DNA of 12,500 bases, taken from NCBI GenBank assembly GCA_015478945.1, contig JABUQX010028433.1, positions 25,001 to 37,500 of the forward strand, written 5' to 3'. The position numbers were made by a program, and so were the translations under genes. Below are positions 1 through 8,846 of this stretch, piece after piece. A model generated the notes under the pieces. It saw only the letters and a program-made list of their open reading frames with translations. It made no database searches and was not told the origin of the DNA. Position 1 is the stretch's first letter, and every line of letters begins with the position of its first letter. This DNA is from Trachelipus rathkii (lineage: Eukaryota; Arthropoda; Malacostraca; Isopoda; Trachelipodidae).

Positions 1-87
1 AAATAATTTCTGCAATATTATGGGTATTTTGTTGAACATCACCCCTCTTCCTCTAAACCTCACCTCGTATTCTTAACCGAAATTCAG

Positions 88-953
88 GTGTTTCAGTGTT
101 CCGACAGCAAACCTTACTGTTTCCTCTTGCTTTCTCTATCTTCAATTTCCAGCAAAAGGAGGTAGTGGTTCTTATGTTGGTAATGACGTTTGTTCTCCTC
201 TCTCTGATTTTAAGTCTTCTGAATTTTTTATCTTATGGCTCAGGCTCTTTTGCCAATGTGCTACTAAATTTGTTTGTTTTGGACTTCTGGTATATCCGTC
301 TTCTAACTCTACTGACTATCCTAAAGTCTTCAACCACTTAAATTCCAAAATAGATGAAGCACATCCTATCTTTTCCATTTCCTGAAATTATCATCCTTGG
401 TCATTTCAATGTTCACCGCCGTCACTAGCTTTCTTCTAATTCTCAAAATATATATATCTGATGAACTCGCCTACCATTTTTTCTATCCAGAGTGACATGG
501 AGTAGTTGGTGTAACTCCATGCCCGTATCCCAGATCGTTTTGGAGATGAACCCAACATGCTACACCTTTTCTCCACTTCCAATCCTTTTCCTAATTCTGT
601 TAAACTCTTTCCACCTCTAGGTTACTGCGACCACCTTTTTATCTCTATATCCTGTTCTATCTCTTCAAATCTTTCGCGGGAAAGAACCCCCTTCCCTCCT
701 TCTCCTACTACCCGAAGGAAACGTCTTTGTCAATTTGATGCTGCTAATTGGTCGGACTATGCTATCGTATTTCATTGATTATCCATGGAATGATTACTGG
801 TTCAGAGTGAAGGGTCCCTCTGAGTGTGCAGAAGGCATGATTGAAGTGATTTTCTCTGACATGTAGGTAGGGGTATATTTCATATCCTTTCTCTTCAATA
901 AAACTGATAAACCATGGTTTAACTCTTCTTCTTCTCGTGCTATTGAGCCTTAC
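88..953 (+). pseudogene. LINE endonuclease domain and linker, frameshifted remnant
   Basis: The endonuclease nicks target DNA to prime reverse transcription. Frame 1 covers about 88-150. Frame 2 runs from 152 to a stop at 384-386 and includes SSEFFILWLRL and NSTDYPKVFNHLNSK. Frame 3 then reads EIIILGHFNVH at 384-416. The family motif is GDFN, so the catalytic Asp has become His (codon CAT at 402-404). A later block at 557-778 reads SNPFPNSVKLFPPLGYCDH, and its Asp-His pair at 629-634 corresponds to the conserved SDH motif. The linker continues in another stretch at 777-953 (DYPWNDYWFRVKGPSECAE, then KPWFNSSSSRA) with a stop at 864-866. At least three shifts and several stops make this a dead copy. 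Confidence 0.82.
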
Positions 954-961
954 TGATTTCC

Positions 962-1705
962 TTTCCAGTCAGTCGTTCTATAGCAGCTGTTGAAGACGGC
1001 CATAGGTCAGGTCATCCTAGGTTTGGCCGAGCACCGCAACGAGGTTCTACACCAGCATCGCATCACACCAGCAGCTATTTTTTCGCTCTACACTACACCA
1101 TCTCTTTTGCAATAGTAGTTTTCCTCAGGGTTCTTTCCAAATGCCAATTCTTTTTCTACCTTTCATCACCTATCCTCTCTTATGCTGACGGCACCACCCT
1201 TGGATTATGGCTTTAGAGCAACTAACCTGATCTTTCTCGAATTGAGTCATTGAGAACATGGTTGTTTTCAATGCCGAAAGAACTCTGTTCCTTCATCTTT
1301 CTACTCTTCTACTCGACATAATAAAACATCATTATTTGATCTTAATATTCTTCAGGATATGTTTGTCACATTTTATCTCTTTTTAATTAAACTTATAAAA
1401 GTTGGGTGTTTTGAGGGCCTTCAAAATTCTTTCACATTACCCCAGTTGTCGTTCGCCTCCCCCCTGTATGGAGTATGCCTTACACGTCTAGGGGTTCTAC
1501 TCAAACAGTTCTCCCTGAAAACGTAAGTCTTTGGATTTTCGTCTTATCAACCTTCTCTCTCTCACTAACTTCTCTAAAGCCTCTTTCAGCTCATCGAATT
1601 GTTGCCTCACTCTCTCTGTATAATATCGCTATTACGACAACGGACACTGCTCTTCTGAACTCTCCTGTATTGAAAAGAAAGGACTCGTGCCACACATATT
1701 TCTAA
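962..1705 (+). pseudogene. LINE reverse transcriptase palm and C-terminal remnant
   Basis: The block begins with SRSIAAVEDGHRS near 966-1006, matching the segment just before the PQG motif of Jockey-type RTs. After about 100 foreign bases the motif resumes as NSSFPQGS near 1112-1135. The catalytic box follows at 1181-1192 as YADG, so the second Asp of YADD is lost. Farther on come VFNAERTLFLHLST (about 1266-1305), a KVGCFEGLQNSFTLPQ-like stretch (about 1400-1445), CMEYALHV (about 1464-1490) and YRYYDNGHCSSEL (about 1620-1660). These match the order after the palm in the family. Blocks fall in different frames and carry stops. Homology stops convincingly near 1705, short of the usual C-terminus. 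Confidence 0.82.
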
Positions 1706-1930
1706 TGTTATCAGTTTCTTCAAACCTACTTAAATCCACCAAATACAAGAAAATTAGGAAAGCAAATTTCAAATCCATATTAAAGGCCTACATACCCGAA
1801 GCATGGCTTTTAAAAGTGTGCAAGTTTAAAGAAGTTTGGGTAAAGCGAAGAAGGAAGAGTGGTCCAGACGGACTCTATTAAAGTACGTTGAAAATTAGTC
1901 GCAGCATTCTCAAGACCGTTTAATGGAACA
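1706..1930. other. Unassigned sequence after the LINE remnant
   Basis: A lysine-rich open frame of 64 codons runs from 1687 to 1881, overlapping the fraying end of the LINE. I recognise no domain in it. It does not match the expected C-terminal end of the Jockey ORF2, and its length is within chance for this base composition. I see nothing else here. Confidence 0.4.
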
Positions 1931-2006
1931 CTGTTTTCGGTTTGATCTTAATTTACTTAAATATTACTAATTTTAAGTAACTTTCTTAAAATTTTAGCCG
2001 AAACAG
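1931..2006. repeat. Imperfect nested inverted repeat, about 76 bases
   Basis: The outer arms are CTGTTTTCGG (1931-1940) and CCGAAACAG (1998-2006), complementary except for one missing A. Inside them, TTACTTAAA (1953-1961) and TTTAAGTAA (1972-1980) are exact complements with a 10-base loop. The nested arms suggest a hairpin or the relic of a very small palindromic mobile element. No flanking target-site duplication is obvious. Confidence 0.6.
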
Positions 2007-2056
2007 ACCGAACCCACTATAAAGAAACTGGCCACTCTACATACATCTTGAGACCT

Positions 2057-2077
2057 CGGGGTGTCTGAGATACCCCG
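2057..2077. repeat. 21-base quasi-palindrome
   Basis: CGGGGTGTCT, a central G, and AGATACCCCG form a 21-base palindrome with one transition mismatch. It is GC-rich in AT-rich surroundings. It could be a protein-binding half-site pair or a chance palindrome, and nothing nearby gives it a role. Confidence 0.55.
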
Positions 2078-3308
2078 GATGAAGATGAGGGAAATCTATA
2101 GAGACTGCGATTTTGTAATCAGGTTAAGCACATATACTATTGTTGCTATTAAGAGCTGAAATTGAATTGGCATCTGTAATATTCATTGTTTTGAATGAGC
2201 AGTCAAATTACTCGCTCTCGCCTTTCGTTTACACACAAAGATAAGAAGTATAATCATCCCTTTTGTTCTAAATATGAATGATGCATTCTTTTTGATATAC
2301 CTTAAAATGCTAGTGAAGTAATGAAGTAGGGGATTTGGCGGTACATCAATTTGAGAGACTCAGTTTGAGACGCTAGTGAGTTGATACAAAATATGAACTT
2401 TGATTTGATAACGAACAAGGGACCCATTTCTCATTAGAAACAGATGGGAAGAGAAAAGGCTAAAGATTTATTTTTTCTAGTGAGATGCTAAGTAAAAAAG
2501 AAGCTTTTTTGTCCAATTTCGAGCGAAGATGCGAGAAGCTCTCTTTCGAGATAGCAAGTCGTGATTCCTATCATGCTATGGTCACAAGTAAAGGGAGGAG
2601 TCTCATAGGAGGATAAGGTACCTTCGCAGAAAATCGCGCGTTGAAAATAGTAAGATCTCCGCCTGTGCATTAACTAGGAAGGGGGTGTTAACTAATCGCT
2701 GCTGAGAGAACCAAGATAAGATAGCACCGTCAGCCATAATACTAAGGGGAGGTCAGCAGTTATAGAGCAGGAGAGTAGGACCAATACAAAGATACCTTTG
2801 GCAAGCACACAATTTCATTGTCGATGTCTTTAGTTTCGGTATTATTAGTTCTCAAGAATTTTGAATTATATATCTTGCTGCATTAGCTCATGCACACAGA
2901 AAGACTCTTTCAAGATATGTATGAGGCACTGGCTAGATAATGTCACTATTATATGGTACCGTTGGGTTTCCGCAAGTACTATATCAGTATAGAGAGTTAG
3001 TGTTGAGAGAACAAGAGTGGTTTCTCTGAGACAAATGGGATACCAAGACAGATGTAATTGATATGTATGCATTTATATAAATTCTCATTACAATTGTTTT
3101 CTCATATTATATACTTGTTTTTTATCTATAAATCTCTTCTATATAGACTCTACTCTAAAAATAGGTTAAACTCGCACTGGGCTTCTATGCGCCTCCATGA
3201 ATGAACAGTCTTAGGGACTAAGATATCAATAAATTGAATCAGCATTATATAAAAAGTGAATAAGGGATAGCCGAATAAAGGTTGTTATTTTGAAAGGAAA
3301 GATTTAAT
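2078..3308. other. Unassigned AT-leaning DNA, no gene recognised
   Basis: The longest frames here, on the minus strand at 2488-2670 and 2866-3072, have 60 and 68 codons. They show no recognisable domain, signal peptide or repeat structure, and both are lengths expected by chance. I find no RT, transposase or gag motif on either strand, no tandem repeat and no splice-bounded exon that I can defend. Confidence 0.5.
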
Positions 3309-3324
3309 TCTCTCTCTCTCTCTC
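3309..3324. repeat. (TC)8 microsatellite
   Basis: Eight uninterrupted TC units form a short perfect dinucleotide repeat, of the kind common in crustacean genomes. No function is implied. Confidence 0.9.
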
Positions 3325-4439
3325 CTGTCTATTCTAGTGATTCACTCCAAGCCTTTGTTTCCAACTGGTAGAAAATTCCCATCACGCGAATATAGTGTCG
3401 CTCGGACAATCTACACATGCACACCCACCGCGTAGGCCAGACTGTGGATGTAGGCAAATTCGGAGAGATCCTCGTTTAGGCCGGTAAAGGATGTCTAGAA
3501 ATGAAACGTAAGTTGAAAAGCGCCCACATAGATTGCCTCAATCCACCCTATCATCCCCCTCCGTTACGCCCTTACCAAACAAATACAGAACGCATATATA
3601 TATCGTTCGACATTATTAAAATAATACAAGTATCTACGCACCACTAGAGGGCTTCGTTCAATGACCTGCCTCGCAGACACAGAGGTGCAGAATATTCATC
3701 TCTGTAGGATTGCGTTCAGTCTTCCGTCACAGGGTGGGACTATACACATCGGGCCCACCCTCCCAAGGTGGGTGAGCAGTGACACCCCACAGCGAATCAG
3801 GATCCCCTCTCTCTTTCTCCCTAAAACAAACACACTGTGATACTGTCTCACTCAATCCCCGGTGAGATATGTGATAGACTGATGCCTTGGGTCTTTCATC
3901 TGAGAGACTCGCCAATACTACATCTCGCAATGTGGGATACTTAGCAATTGTCACGCATCGGCATATGTCTCACCACTGAGCGGTCTGGATCGTGCATCTT
4001 GGGTTAAACATATATAGGTCGATCGCGGCCAGCCTTATGCTCGAATCTACAGCGCACTATTACACACAGGGAGCGTAAGTATGGAATATCCTTCTTAATA
4101 TTATATATACCACATCGAGAACAAAATGTCTGAATATATAAAGAAGGTCGAGATTTTTGAAAAGGACCGGAATATTTCATAATTATGATGAAGCGTCAGA
4201 TGACGGTGATTGAGAACGTCGTTTCTTCTTCCTGAACAGTTTGACACTCGCCTGCTCTTCGTGTCAACAACACACCATATACTAATAACTCGTAAACGCG
4301 GTATTGCACAAACTAAAGCAAAATGCATCTTCCATATTTCCACTTGTTTTATGCGAGATGTCTGTGCGTACAACATGTACTAAGCACGGACACCCCCTAA
4401 GTTGACAATATGGAACAGAGTGTACCTTAGATCTTAAAC
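3325..4439. other. Unassigned stretch between the two LINE remnants
   Basis: This part is richer in G and C than its left neighbour from about 3360 to 4080. The minus-strand frames at 3727-3954 (75 codons) and 4101-4376 (91 codons) show no domain I know. The right end, about 4100-4440, lies immediately downstream (in minus orientation) of the LINE RT and might be its eroded C-terminal or 3' part, but I could not align it with confidence. I report no gene. Confidence 0.45.
3754..3772. repeat. Small GC-rich hairpin
   Basis: CCCACC (3754-3759) and GGTGGG (3767-3772) are exact complements separated by seven bases. GGTGGG also occurs just upstream at 3733-3738, so an alternative partner exists. 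There is no T-run after it and no transcription unit to which it belongs. Confidence 0.5.
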
Positions 4440-5895
4440 TACCTCTTATTCCACACGAACAGTTGCACTGCTCTACATTCAACAACAGGTAACAACATAC
4501 CCCCTCATGTAGAATCCTAGCGCACTCAAGATTAGTCCCCTTTTGTATTCACCAAATAAATCAATTTAAATGCAACCATCCACTTCCTACCTATTCACAA
4601 CTTTCTTACTACACTGCATCATCCGTTCCCTTTTCATCTAACATATAGCCTAAATATTTAAACTTATGTACATGTTCCAATTGTTCACCATCCAACATAA
4701 TTTTGTACCTCGGACTCTCCTCAATCCCTACCATCAACTTACTCTTATCTAACCTTTCAACCCCTCCTTTATACCACCCCTGTCAAACCTCGTCTACTAA
4801 TCTCTCAAACTTTCTTCAAATTCACTACAAAACCAAATCATCAGCGTACAATAAGCAAGGAGCCCTTCACTCTCTTCCATTATCCATCATTCTAATACCG
4901 TCCCTTAACCACGCCTACCTCTAATTGTTTTAATCATCCCATCCATATACAAGCAATAAATAGCCAAGGAGACATTACACATCTTTGACCCATTCCACTA
5001 TTAATATTAAACAATTCACTTTAAAATTCATTTGTTCTTATACTCGCTTCACTGTCGTCAGACATACCTTTGATTTCATTTGGGAGGATACCACCAACCC
5101 CATACATCACTAATACCTGCCAAAGAGCTTCACTAATAATCCTGTCATACGCCTGTTGCAAGTCCATAAAACCTAGGTACTGTTTATTCTTCTCGCTCAT
5201 TTTCTCAAATTTGTTTTAAGGGAAGATTTGATCTATACATCCTCTACCACTTCTAAATGCATTTTGCTCTTCGCCAATCAGTTTCTTAGTCACTCGACCC
5301 ACTCTTTCAACCAAAATATCAGTATATATATTCCCTGCAACACTCTAATAAATAATTCCCATATAATTCCCCTTATCCCCCTTGCCTTTATACCTTCCAC
5401 AAACGCTTTGTTACACAACTTATATATCCAGTCAATCGCAATCTCGTCTCCATTTTTTGATAATTTCACTGGTAATTCTATCTATACCATCGGATTTACC
5501 ATTCTTCAACTTTCTCACTCTACCTATTACCTCTTTCCCAAAATACCAATTTCTTTTTACACCATCAAACCTACATATATTCGCTATCACCTCTTCCTCA
5601 CTGCCAATATTATGCAAATTTTCGAAGTGTTCCCTCCACTCTCTCTTCCCATCCTTTTCATCAGTCACGAAAGTACTTTCCCTTTTCATCATTCCATGAA
5701 GATTCACCTTACTCTCATTCTTAACCTTTGGCATTTCCTTCCAAAAGAACTTTCTATTCCCTTTTAAGTTCCCCGTTCATCCTCCTTCCAAACTGCTCAT
5801 TTACCTTGTTTTTTTTCCTCCTGCTTATGCAACTGTCTTCTTTTTTTCCTCCTTATATATTTCCATACACCTTTCTTTTGAAACCTCATCATTGG
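4440..5895 (-). pseudogene. LINE reverse transcriptase (second family), 5'-truncated and frameshifted
   Basis: The minus strand encodes the RT of a non-LTR retrotransposon that differs from the plus-strand copy. In protein order: EVSKERCMEIYKEEK (about 5888-5846), GNRKFFWKE (before 5734), then an open stretch at 5734-5432 with REWREHFENLHNIGSEEEV and KLKNGKSDGIDRI (5512-5474). Next come EEQNAFRSGRGCIDQI (ending at 5225), the first catalytic box FMDLQQAYDRI (5170-5138) and ALWQVL. Then CVMSPWLF, the second catalytic box LYADDLVL (4851-4828; YADD at 4848-4837, both Asp intact), FKYLG (4662-4648) and LECARILHE (4530-4504). Faults include a stop after KQI near 5210, a deletion and shift after residue 100 of the open stretch, and a stop right after LYADDLVL. 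No endonuclease precedes it, so the copy is 5'-truncated. The end near 4440 is approximate. Confidence 0.88.
4837..4848 (-). other. Intact YADD catalytic box of the minus-strand RT
   Basis: The codons TAC GCT GAT GAT read on the minus strand inside LYADDLVL. The two Asp residues bind the catalytic metal ions in all RTs. The box is conserved although a stop codon follows three codons later (4827-4825), so it does not indicate activity. Confidence 0.88.
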
Positions 5896-5960
5896 CTTAA
5901 ATAGTAAATCCACGTCAATGGACCGCTGTAAACCCGAAGGTATGACTCAATAAATCAGCA
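5889..5960 (-). other. Junction between gag-like ORF1 remnant and RT remnant
   Basis: Reading on the minus strand, the gag-like frame ends at a stop near 5947 and RT homology starts at about 5895. Only some 50-70 bases separate them, and no endonuclease-coding sequence lies between. There is no poly-A run marking a 3' end of the gag element. This is either an insertion or deletion junction, or a heavily deleted two-ORF element. Confidence 0.55.
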
Positions 5961-8060
5961 GTCTCAAGCGTCGTGGCCTGTGAAGGCAGAGCCTCATCCT
6001 CAGCTGATGAGGAAATTGGTAACGATGTTTCAAGGGACTGAACAGTTCCAGCAGACTTCCTTCGGAGGGAGCGGTGAACAATAATCGATCCGACATCAGT
6101 GGGGTTTGCGAAGCTTGGCCAGTCAGTGTCCGCACTTCCAACTGGGGAGGAGGGAGCAAAGTTCAGCGGGAGGGGTCCGACGAAGGATCCACAGGTATTG
6201 ATTTGGAGCTTTTTCCCTTCCCAACACGGCGAAGGCGAACCTTAGACCAGCCCTCATCTGTTTGATCTTCCAAAATATGCAGCTTCCTCCGAGTTACTTC
6301 AGACTCGATAGACTGGGAACATGGAGACAGTTGATCATCAAAGAGTAGAAACTCTCCTAAACCCTGGCTAAGAGTGGTATCCATGGACGAATTTAGAGAG
6401 GACTGTGAATTAACGGAATAAACTGATTTCTGGGAGGCAATTAAAGTGGAAGGTGGAGCAATCTCCATAGGAGTTTGAGATAAGTGAGACTCATGCGAGT
6501 GGTCTAACGAAAGGCGCTGAAGGCTCTTCGACAGGGTACCAACTCTAGTGGACAAGCGATTTTCCGACTTTAAAGAAATCACAAAGCCTATATGCCAAGG
6601 AGTAATCTTTGAACTTTCTCGTGCTTCCTGGGGTAACAGTAGGTCTGGCCGACAGCAAAAGAGAAAATAACCCAGAGGCTGGTCTCTTTCGCGGATTGGC
6701 TATATTATGTGGGGTACAAGAATGCTGCAGCGAATGATCAGGGCAGCTCACGGTGTCGAAGGAGCAAAGTGCAATATCGGCCCCTTCTCCTTTGGAATCG
6801 CTTCTGGCGAGAGCAGAGGGAGTCGATGGGAGGATGGAAGGGTTTTGTTAGCGTCGAAGAGGCGTGGCCGATGGTAAAATAGGAGAAGCAGGGGGACATG
6901 CCAACCCAGGAATAGGTGCCGAACTTCCGGGGGAAGCCACTTTCTTTGCTCCGACCTGATCATCGAAATGGAACTTCGGATCTCGAGAACCCGAAGTCTG
7001 TACTGGTGTGGTGGGAAAATGAGGAGACCGAGAGGGAGCCATCAAGGTACCAGCGTAAAACGTTGAGAACTTGCGGCCCTCCTCTTCCAATACTCGCCTT
7101 GCATCATCGGTCAAGCTTCTGTAGGGTGCAGAGCTCAATTAGTCAAGTACTCTCCTCTCGTGCTCATTAGCTGGACAGAATGTGGAAGGTGAACTGAGAG
7201 TGCCACCACAGTTGGACCAGAATGGCGTATTAGGGCAAGGAAGGTGAACATCACTTTCACAATGGGCACAGACATCTCTGGATACCCAGCTGTATTTCTG
7301 AGGGTTACCAAATTTTTTGCCATTTGAAACATCTGGGACGAGGAATATATTGACGTACGGTATAGCTGGTTAACTCGATCTTGACCCTCATAGGATTGAA
7401 TAGGGCGTTAAAACTTAAGAGAAGGAGCACCAGGTGTTTCCTTGGAGGAAGGAAAAGGGTAAACATTGGTCACCGGTGCCGGCGCTTGCGTTGCAAGTGG
7501 GCCAAGATATCTTCGGGAGTTTCATCCCTTACATCTGCCGTAAAAAAGTGCCCTTAGAAATGCCTCTTATGTCGTTGGGTATTGGTACGACAGGAACGTC
7601 TCCCGAAGATTGCTAAGCAGAGAGGATGGAACTCTGCAATTCTTGATGCCGCCTTAACCAAAATGGAACCATTCCTCATAATGAAATATTATCGGTGTGG
7701 AGGATAACCTTTAAAGCATCGCTCATTTTTAAAGTGCTATAATATGTCAAAGATTCAGACGTCGTTAAGCAGAGATAAAAATACAATGGATAATTCACCT
7801 CTGGCTTGGATCCCGGTGGACCCCATTTGTATAGATGGACGGAAGAAGGAAGAACCTTTGATAATCGAGAACGTCGGGAAGAATCAACAGTATGACGCTG
7901 AGCTCGATTGGGCACTTGGATTAAAGTGGAGCCACCTGGTAACACGTCGCTGTGGGGCGGGATAGCTCTTTCAGGTAAAAGGGAAAGAGTAGGGCAATTA
8001 ACCACACAACGGCCGTCGTGGGTCTGTTTAATTGCTAGGGAGTTGTGGTACATGACATGA
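5940..8060 (-). pseudogene. Gag-like ORF1 protein of a non-LTR retrotransposon, broken
   Basis: ORF1 proteins of Jockey/I-type elements bind the element RNA. Minus-strand patches in order: an N-terminal block at 8053-7676 with LYKWGPPGSKPEV and SESLTYYSTLKMSDALK, then NGSILVKAASRIAEF. Next are ETPEDILAHLQRKR, a hydrophobic run, and LTSYTVRQYIPRPRCFK (about 7373-7323), the classic lead-in to the zinc knuckles. The knuckle region (7331-7175) is followed by SLTDDARRVLEEEGRKF (about 7117-7067). A Ser/Pro-rich tail at 6582-6163 contains QTDEGWSKVRLRRVGKGK, a basic end typical of these proteins. Several frameshifts, for example near 7310-7320 in a run of A, and a stop at 7141-7139 show that it is dead. 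The chosen upstream start (ATG at 8053-8051) is a guess. Assignment rests on motif order, not on a search. Confidence 0.75.
7175..7331 (-). other. Degraded zinc-knuckle cluster of the gag-like ORF1
   Basis: The first knuckle reads CFKWQKFGNPQKYS at 7331-7289. Its spacing is exactly CX2CX4HX4C, but the second Cys is Trp, the His is Asn and the last Cys is Ser. A frameshift in the A-run also falls inside it. The second block keeps CAHC (7270-7259), His and Cys, but with only two residues between His and the last Cys. A third, around NCGGTLSSPSTFC (ending at 7175), keeps its last two Cys and has Trp and Leu where Cys and His are usual. The placement directly after the IPRPR motif supports gag identity. 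Confidence 0.7.
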
Positions 8061-8251
8061 AGGTGGCCAGGGGAGGGTCAGACCCGAGCACCAAAAACGT
8101 AATACGCCCCCGAAACCCCTCACCGTAACAGTAAGCCGTGGTTGTGGCCTTAAATTAGCCCCCCTGGAGCACCGCGCCCGGTAACCTTAGATGTTAACCG
8201 TACACCACGCCGAACGAAACGCAATGCCCAAGGTTATACACTCAATTGCAG

Positions 8252-8303
8252 GACAGCTTCCCCAGAGGTGAGCGAAGGTTCGAGTCCCCTACAATAAGCT
8301 GTC
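8252..8303. repeat. 8-base inverted repeat closing a 52-base stem-loop
   Basis: GACAGCTT (8252-8259) and AAGCTGTC (8296-8303) are exact complements with a 36-base interior that holds the B-box-like sequence. The whole is too short for a tRNA with a normal acceptor-to-T-arm arrangement: five bases sit between the putative T-arm and the closing stem, and no anticodon arm can be drawn. Confidence 0.6.
8277..8287 (+). promoter_or_regulatory. Sequence matching the RNA polymerase III B-box
   Basis: GGTTCGAGTCC is an exact match to the B-box consensus GGTTCGANTCC found in tRNA genes and tRNA-derived SINEs. Upstream, at about 8225-8237, only a poor A-box candidate is visible. No T-run terminator follows closely. 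It may be a chance match within the retrotransposon leader. Confidence 0.35.
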
Positions 8304-8405
8304 TGGTCAAAAGCGAAAAGGAAGAGTTTCTAAACTGTACCCTCAAACACGGGAAGTGCCCATCACCAGTGCAGGGACGGACACCCGGAAGGTAGACGTT
8401 TGCTC

Positions 8406-8846
8406 TAATTTATCATTAAGATCTAATATCATTTCGTAATACTTCATGATTGTTATAATACTCTTTAATAAATTTCACTAAATATATTCTTGATGAATAT
8501 TTTAATGGCAAACCCTTATTATGCTGAGTATATTGTGAACGATAAGGTTAATAATTATTGCTATTCCATTTTGTTTATGTTTTTCACCAAAACAATTATA
8601 GGCAACTTCTGACACATCTATAGCATAAACTATAAAATTTTCTACTTGAATTATCCATCCATATATCAGCTTTAACTTCATAGTTAAAACAATAAGAATC
8701 ACTACTTTCAAAAATGTATTTTCTTCTATGACGAACAAAATATATTTCCATTTTTTATTATATTTTTTTATCATAATTAAATGGATTTGAAAATTCTCTA
8801 AAAAACGGTCTTTATAAAATAATATGGAATTAGATAGGGGAACTTA
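8406..8846. other. AT-rich DNA, one weak open frame
   Basis: Strongly AT-rich. A minus-strand frame of 90 codons at 8774-8502 starts with ATG and encodes a hydrophobic, Ile- and Lys-rich product with no domain I recognise. In DNA this AT-rich, one such frame in a window of this size is about what chance gives, so I do not call a gene. Confidence 0.5.

Larger units (their letters stand above)
88..1705 (+). mobile_element. Decayed Jockey-clade non-LTR retrotransposon (ORF2 remnant)
   Basis: Patches of translation in all three plus frames line up, in the correct order, with an ORF2 protein: apurinic-type endonuclease, linker, RT palm, then the region after the RT. Intact Jockey-type ORF2 proteins run to roughly 900 residues. 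Here only about 1.6 kb survives, and the stretch between the linker (ending near 953) and the late RT (from about 962) is missing, so the fingers and first catalytic Asp of the RT are gone. No poly-A tail or target-site duplication is visible, and the 3' end frays near 1705. Similarity to copies common in decapod genomes is from memory and was not searched. The element is certainly non-functional. The clade name is moderately sure; the retroelement identity is strong. Confidence 0.85.
8061..8405 (-). other. Probable 5' leader of the gag-containing retrotransposon
   Basis: This segment is clearly richer in G and C than the AT-rich DNA that begins at about 8405, and it lies directly upstream of the gag-like frame. 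The sharp composition change at about 8405 is the likely 5' edge of the inserted element. It has no open frame of note. A tRNA-type B-box on the opposite strand and a stem around it are listed separately. That it is the element's leader is an inference from position and composition. Confidence 0.5.

Noticed and set aside
5228..5767. 179-codon plus-strand open frame, the longest in the window
   Set aside because: It lies antisense to the minus-strand RT. The RT sense strand is purine-rich, so its complement has few stops. The minus-strand reading shows ordered RT motifs, and the plus reading is low-complexity Ser/Thr/Leu/Ile.
6848..7170. Overlapping open frames on the plus strand within the gag region, such as 6916-7170
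   Set aside because: They are antisense to the gag-like minus-strand frame and carry no recognisable motif.
8220..8330. A complete tRNA gene
   Set aside because: Only the B-box and a closing stem are visible. The closed unit is 52 bases, has no anticodon arm or proper A-box, and the spacing between T-arm and closing stem is wrong.
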